Assembly: GCA_023415055.1 (NCBI GenBank)
Contig: JAEZLZ010000046.1
Coordinates: forward strand, 1 to 23,415
Reading direction: 5' to 3'
Source of the DNA: Bacillota bacterium
Lineage (GTDB): Bacteria > Bacillota > Clostridia > Lachnospirales > Lachnospiraceae
DNA: 23,415 bases
Position 1 is the first letter of the stretch. Each line of letters begins with the position of its first letter. This document shows, piece by piece, positions 23,411 to 23,415 of the stretch. The position numbers and the translations under genes are program-made. The notes under the pieces were generated by a model, which did no database searches, was not told the DNA's origin, and saw nothing but the letters and a program-made list of their open reading frames with translations.

Positions 23411-23415
23411 ATGTC
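23411..23415 (+). CDS. Start of a gene cut off by the window edge
   Basis: AAAGGAG followed 7 bases later by ATG at the right edge marks a probable plus-strand start, divergent from the cobalamin operon. Only the first five bases are visible, so no product can be given. A small hairpin (GGTTGGG/CCCAATC, 23374-23389) lies just upstream of the ribosome site. Confidence 0.5.

Overview
The window looks like a low-GC anaerobic Firmicute of the Clostridia, most likely a Lachnospiraceae member. The reasons are the A/T-rich codon use, strong AGGAGG-type ribosome sites, frequent TTG/GTG starts, a clostridial-type cobalamin operon with its riboswitch, and relics of the conjugative elements common in that family. 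Apart from a few bases of a gene entering at the far right (+ strand, from 23411), every gene I can support is on the minus strand, so the window reads from right to left.

Layout, left to right. (1) 1-655: the 5' part of a group II intron and a decayed mobile-element gene with an in-frame amber stop. (2) 660-8325: an arabino-oligosaccharide module. A LacI-family regulator, with a consensus promoter and its own operator, lies upstream of a GH43 glycosidase, a lipoprotein sugar-binding protein, two CUT1-type permeases and a GH51 arabinofuranosidase. Four copies of the palindrome CGTAACGTTACG (two with one changed end base) mark the regulator's probable sites; three lie in a tandem repeat in front of the GH43 gene. 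(3) 8450-10272: a gene graveyard from an integrative element: a truncated ParB, the C-terminal end of ParA with a stop, an unusual double-domain protein of DUF6462 type, a terminator, and about 580 bases with only scraps of frames. (4) 10273-23263: a cobalamin uptake and late-biosynthesis operon.

The cobalamin operon starts at a good promoter (23235-23263), runs through an adenosylcobalamin riboswitch, then btuF, btuC, btuD, cbiA, cobT, cobU, cobS, a second short CobU-like protein, a CobC-like phosphatase, cbiB, cobD, cbiP, cobO and a small cysteine-rich CWC protein. BtuFCD brings corrinoids in. CobO adenosylates them. CbiA and CbiP amidate the ring, CobD and CbiB make and attach aminopropanol phosphate, and CobU, CobT, CobS and CobC assemble the lower loop. 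No corrin-ring genes are here, so the early pathway must be elsewhere or absent.

The most unexpected signal is in the gaps of the cobalamin operon. The gaps before cobO and before cbiA hold related multi-hairpin elements: the short single-stranded linkers and the order of hairpins are alike, while the stem arms differ in sequence but still pair. The gap before btuD holds a looser variant, and the btuF-btuC gap holds three further palindromes. These are not explained by any family I recognise.
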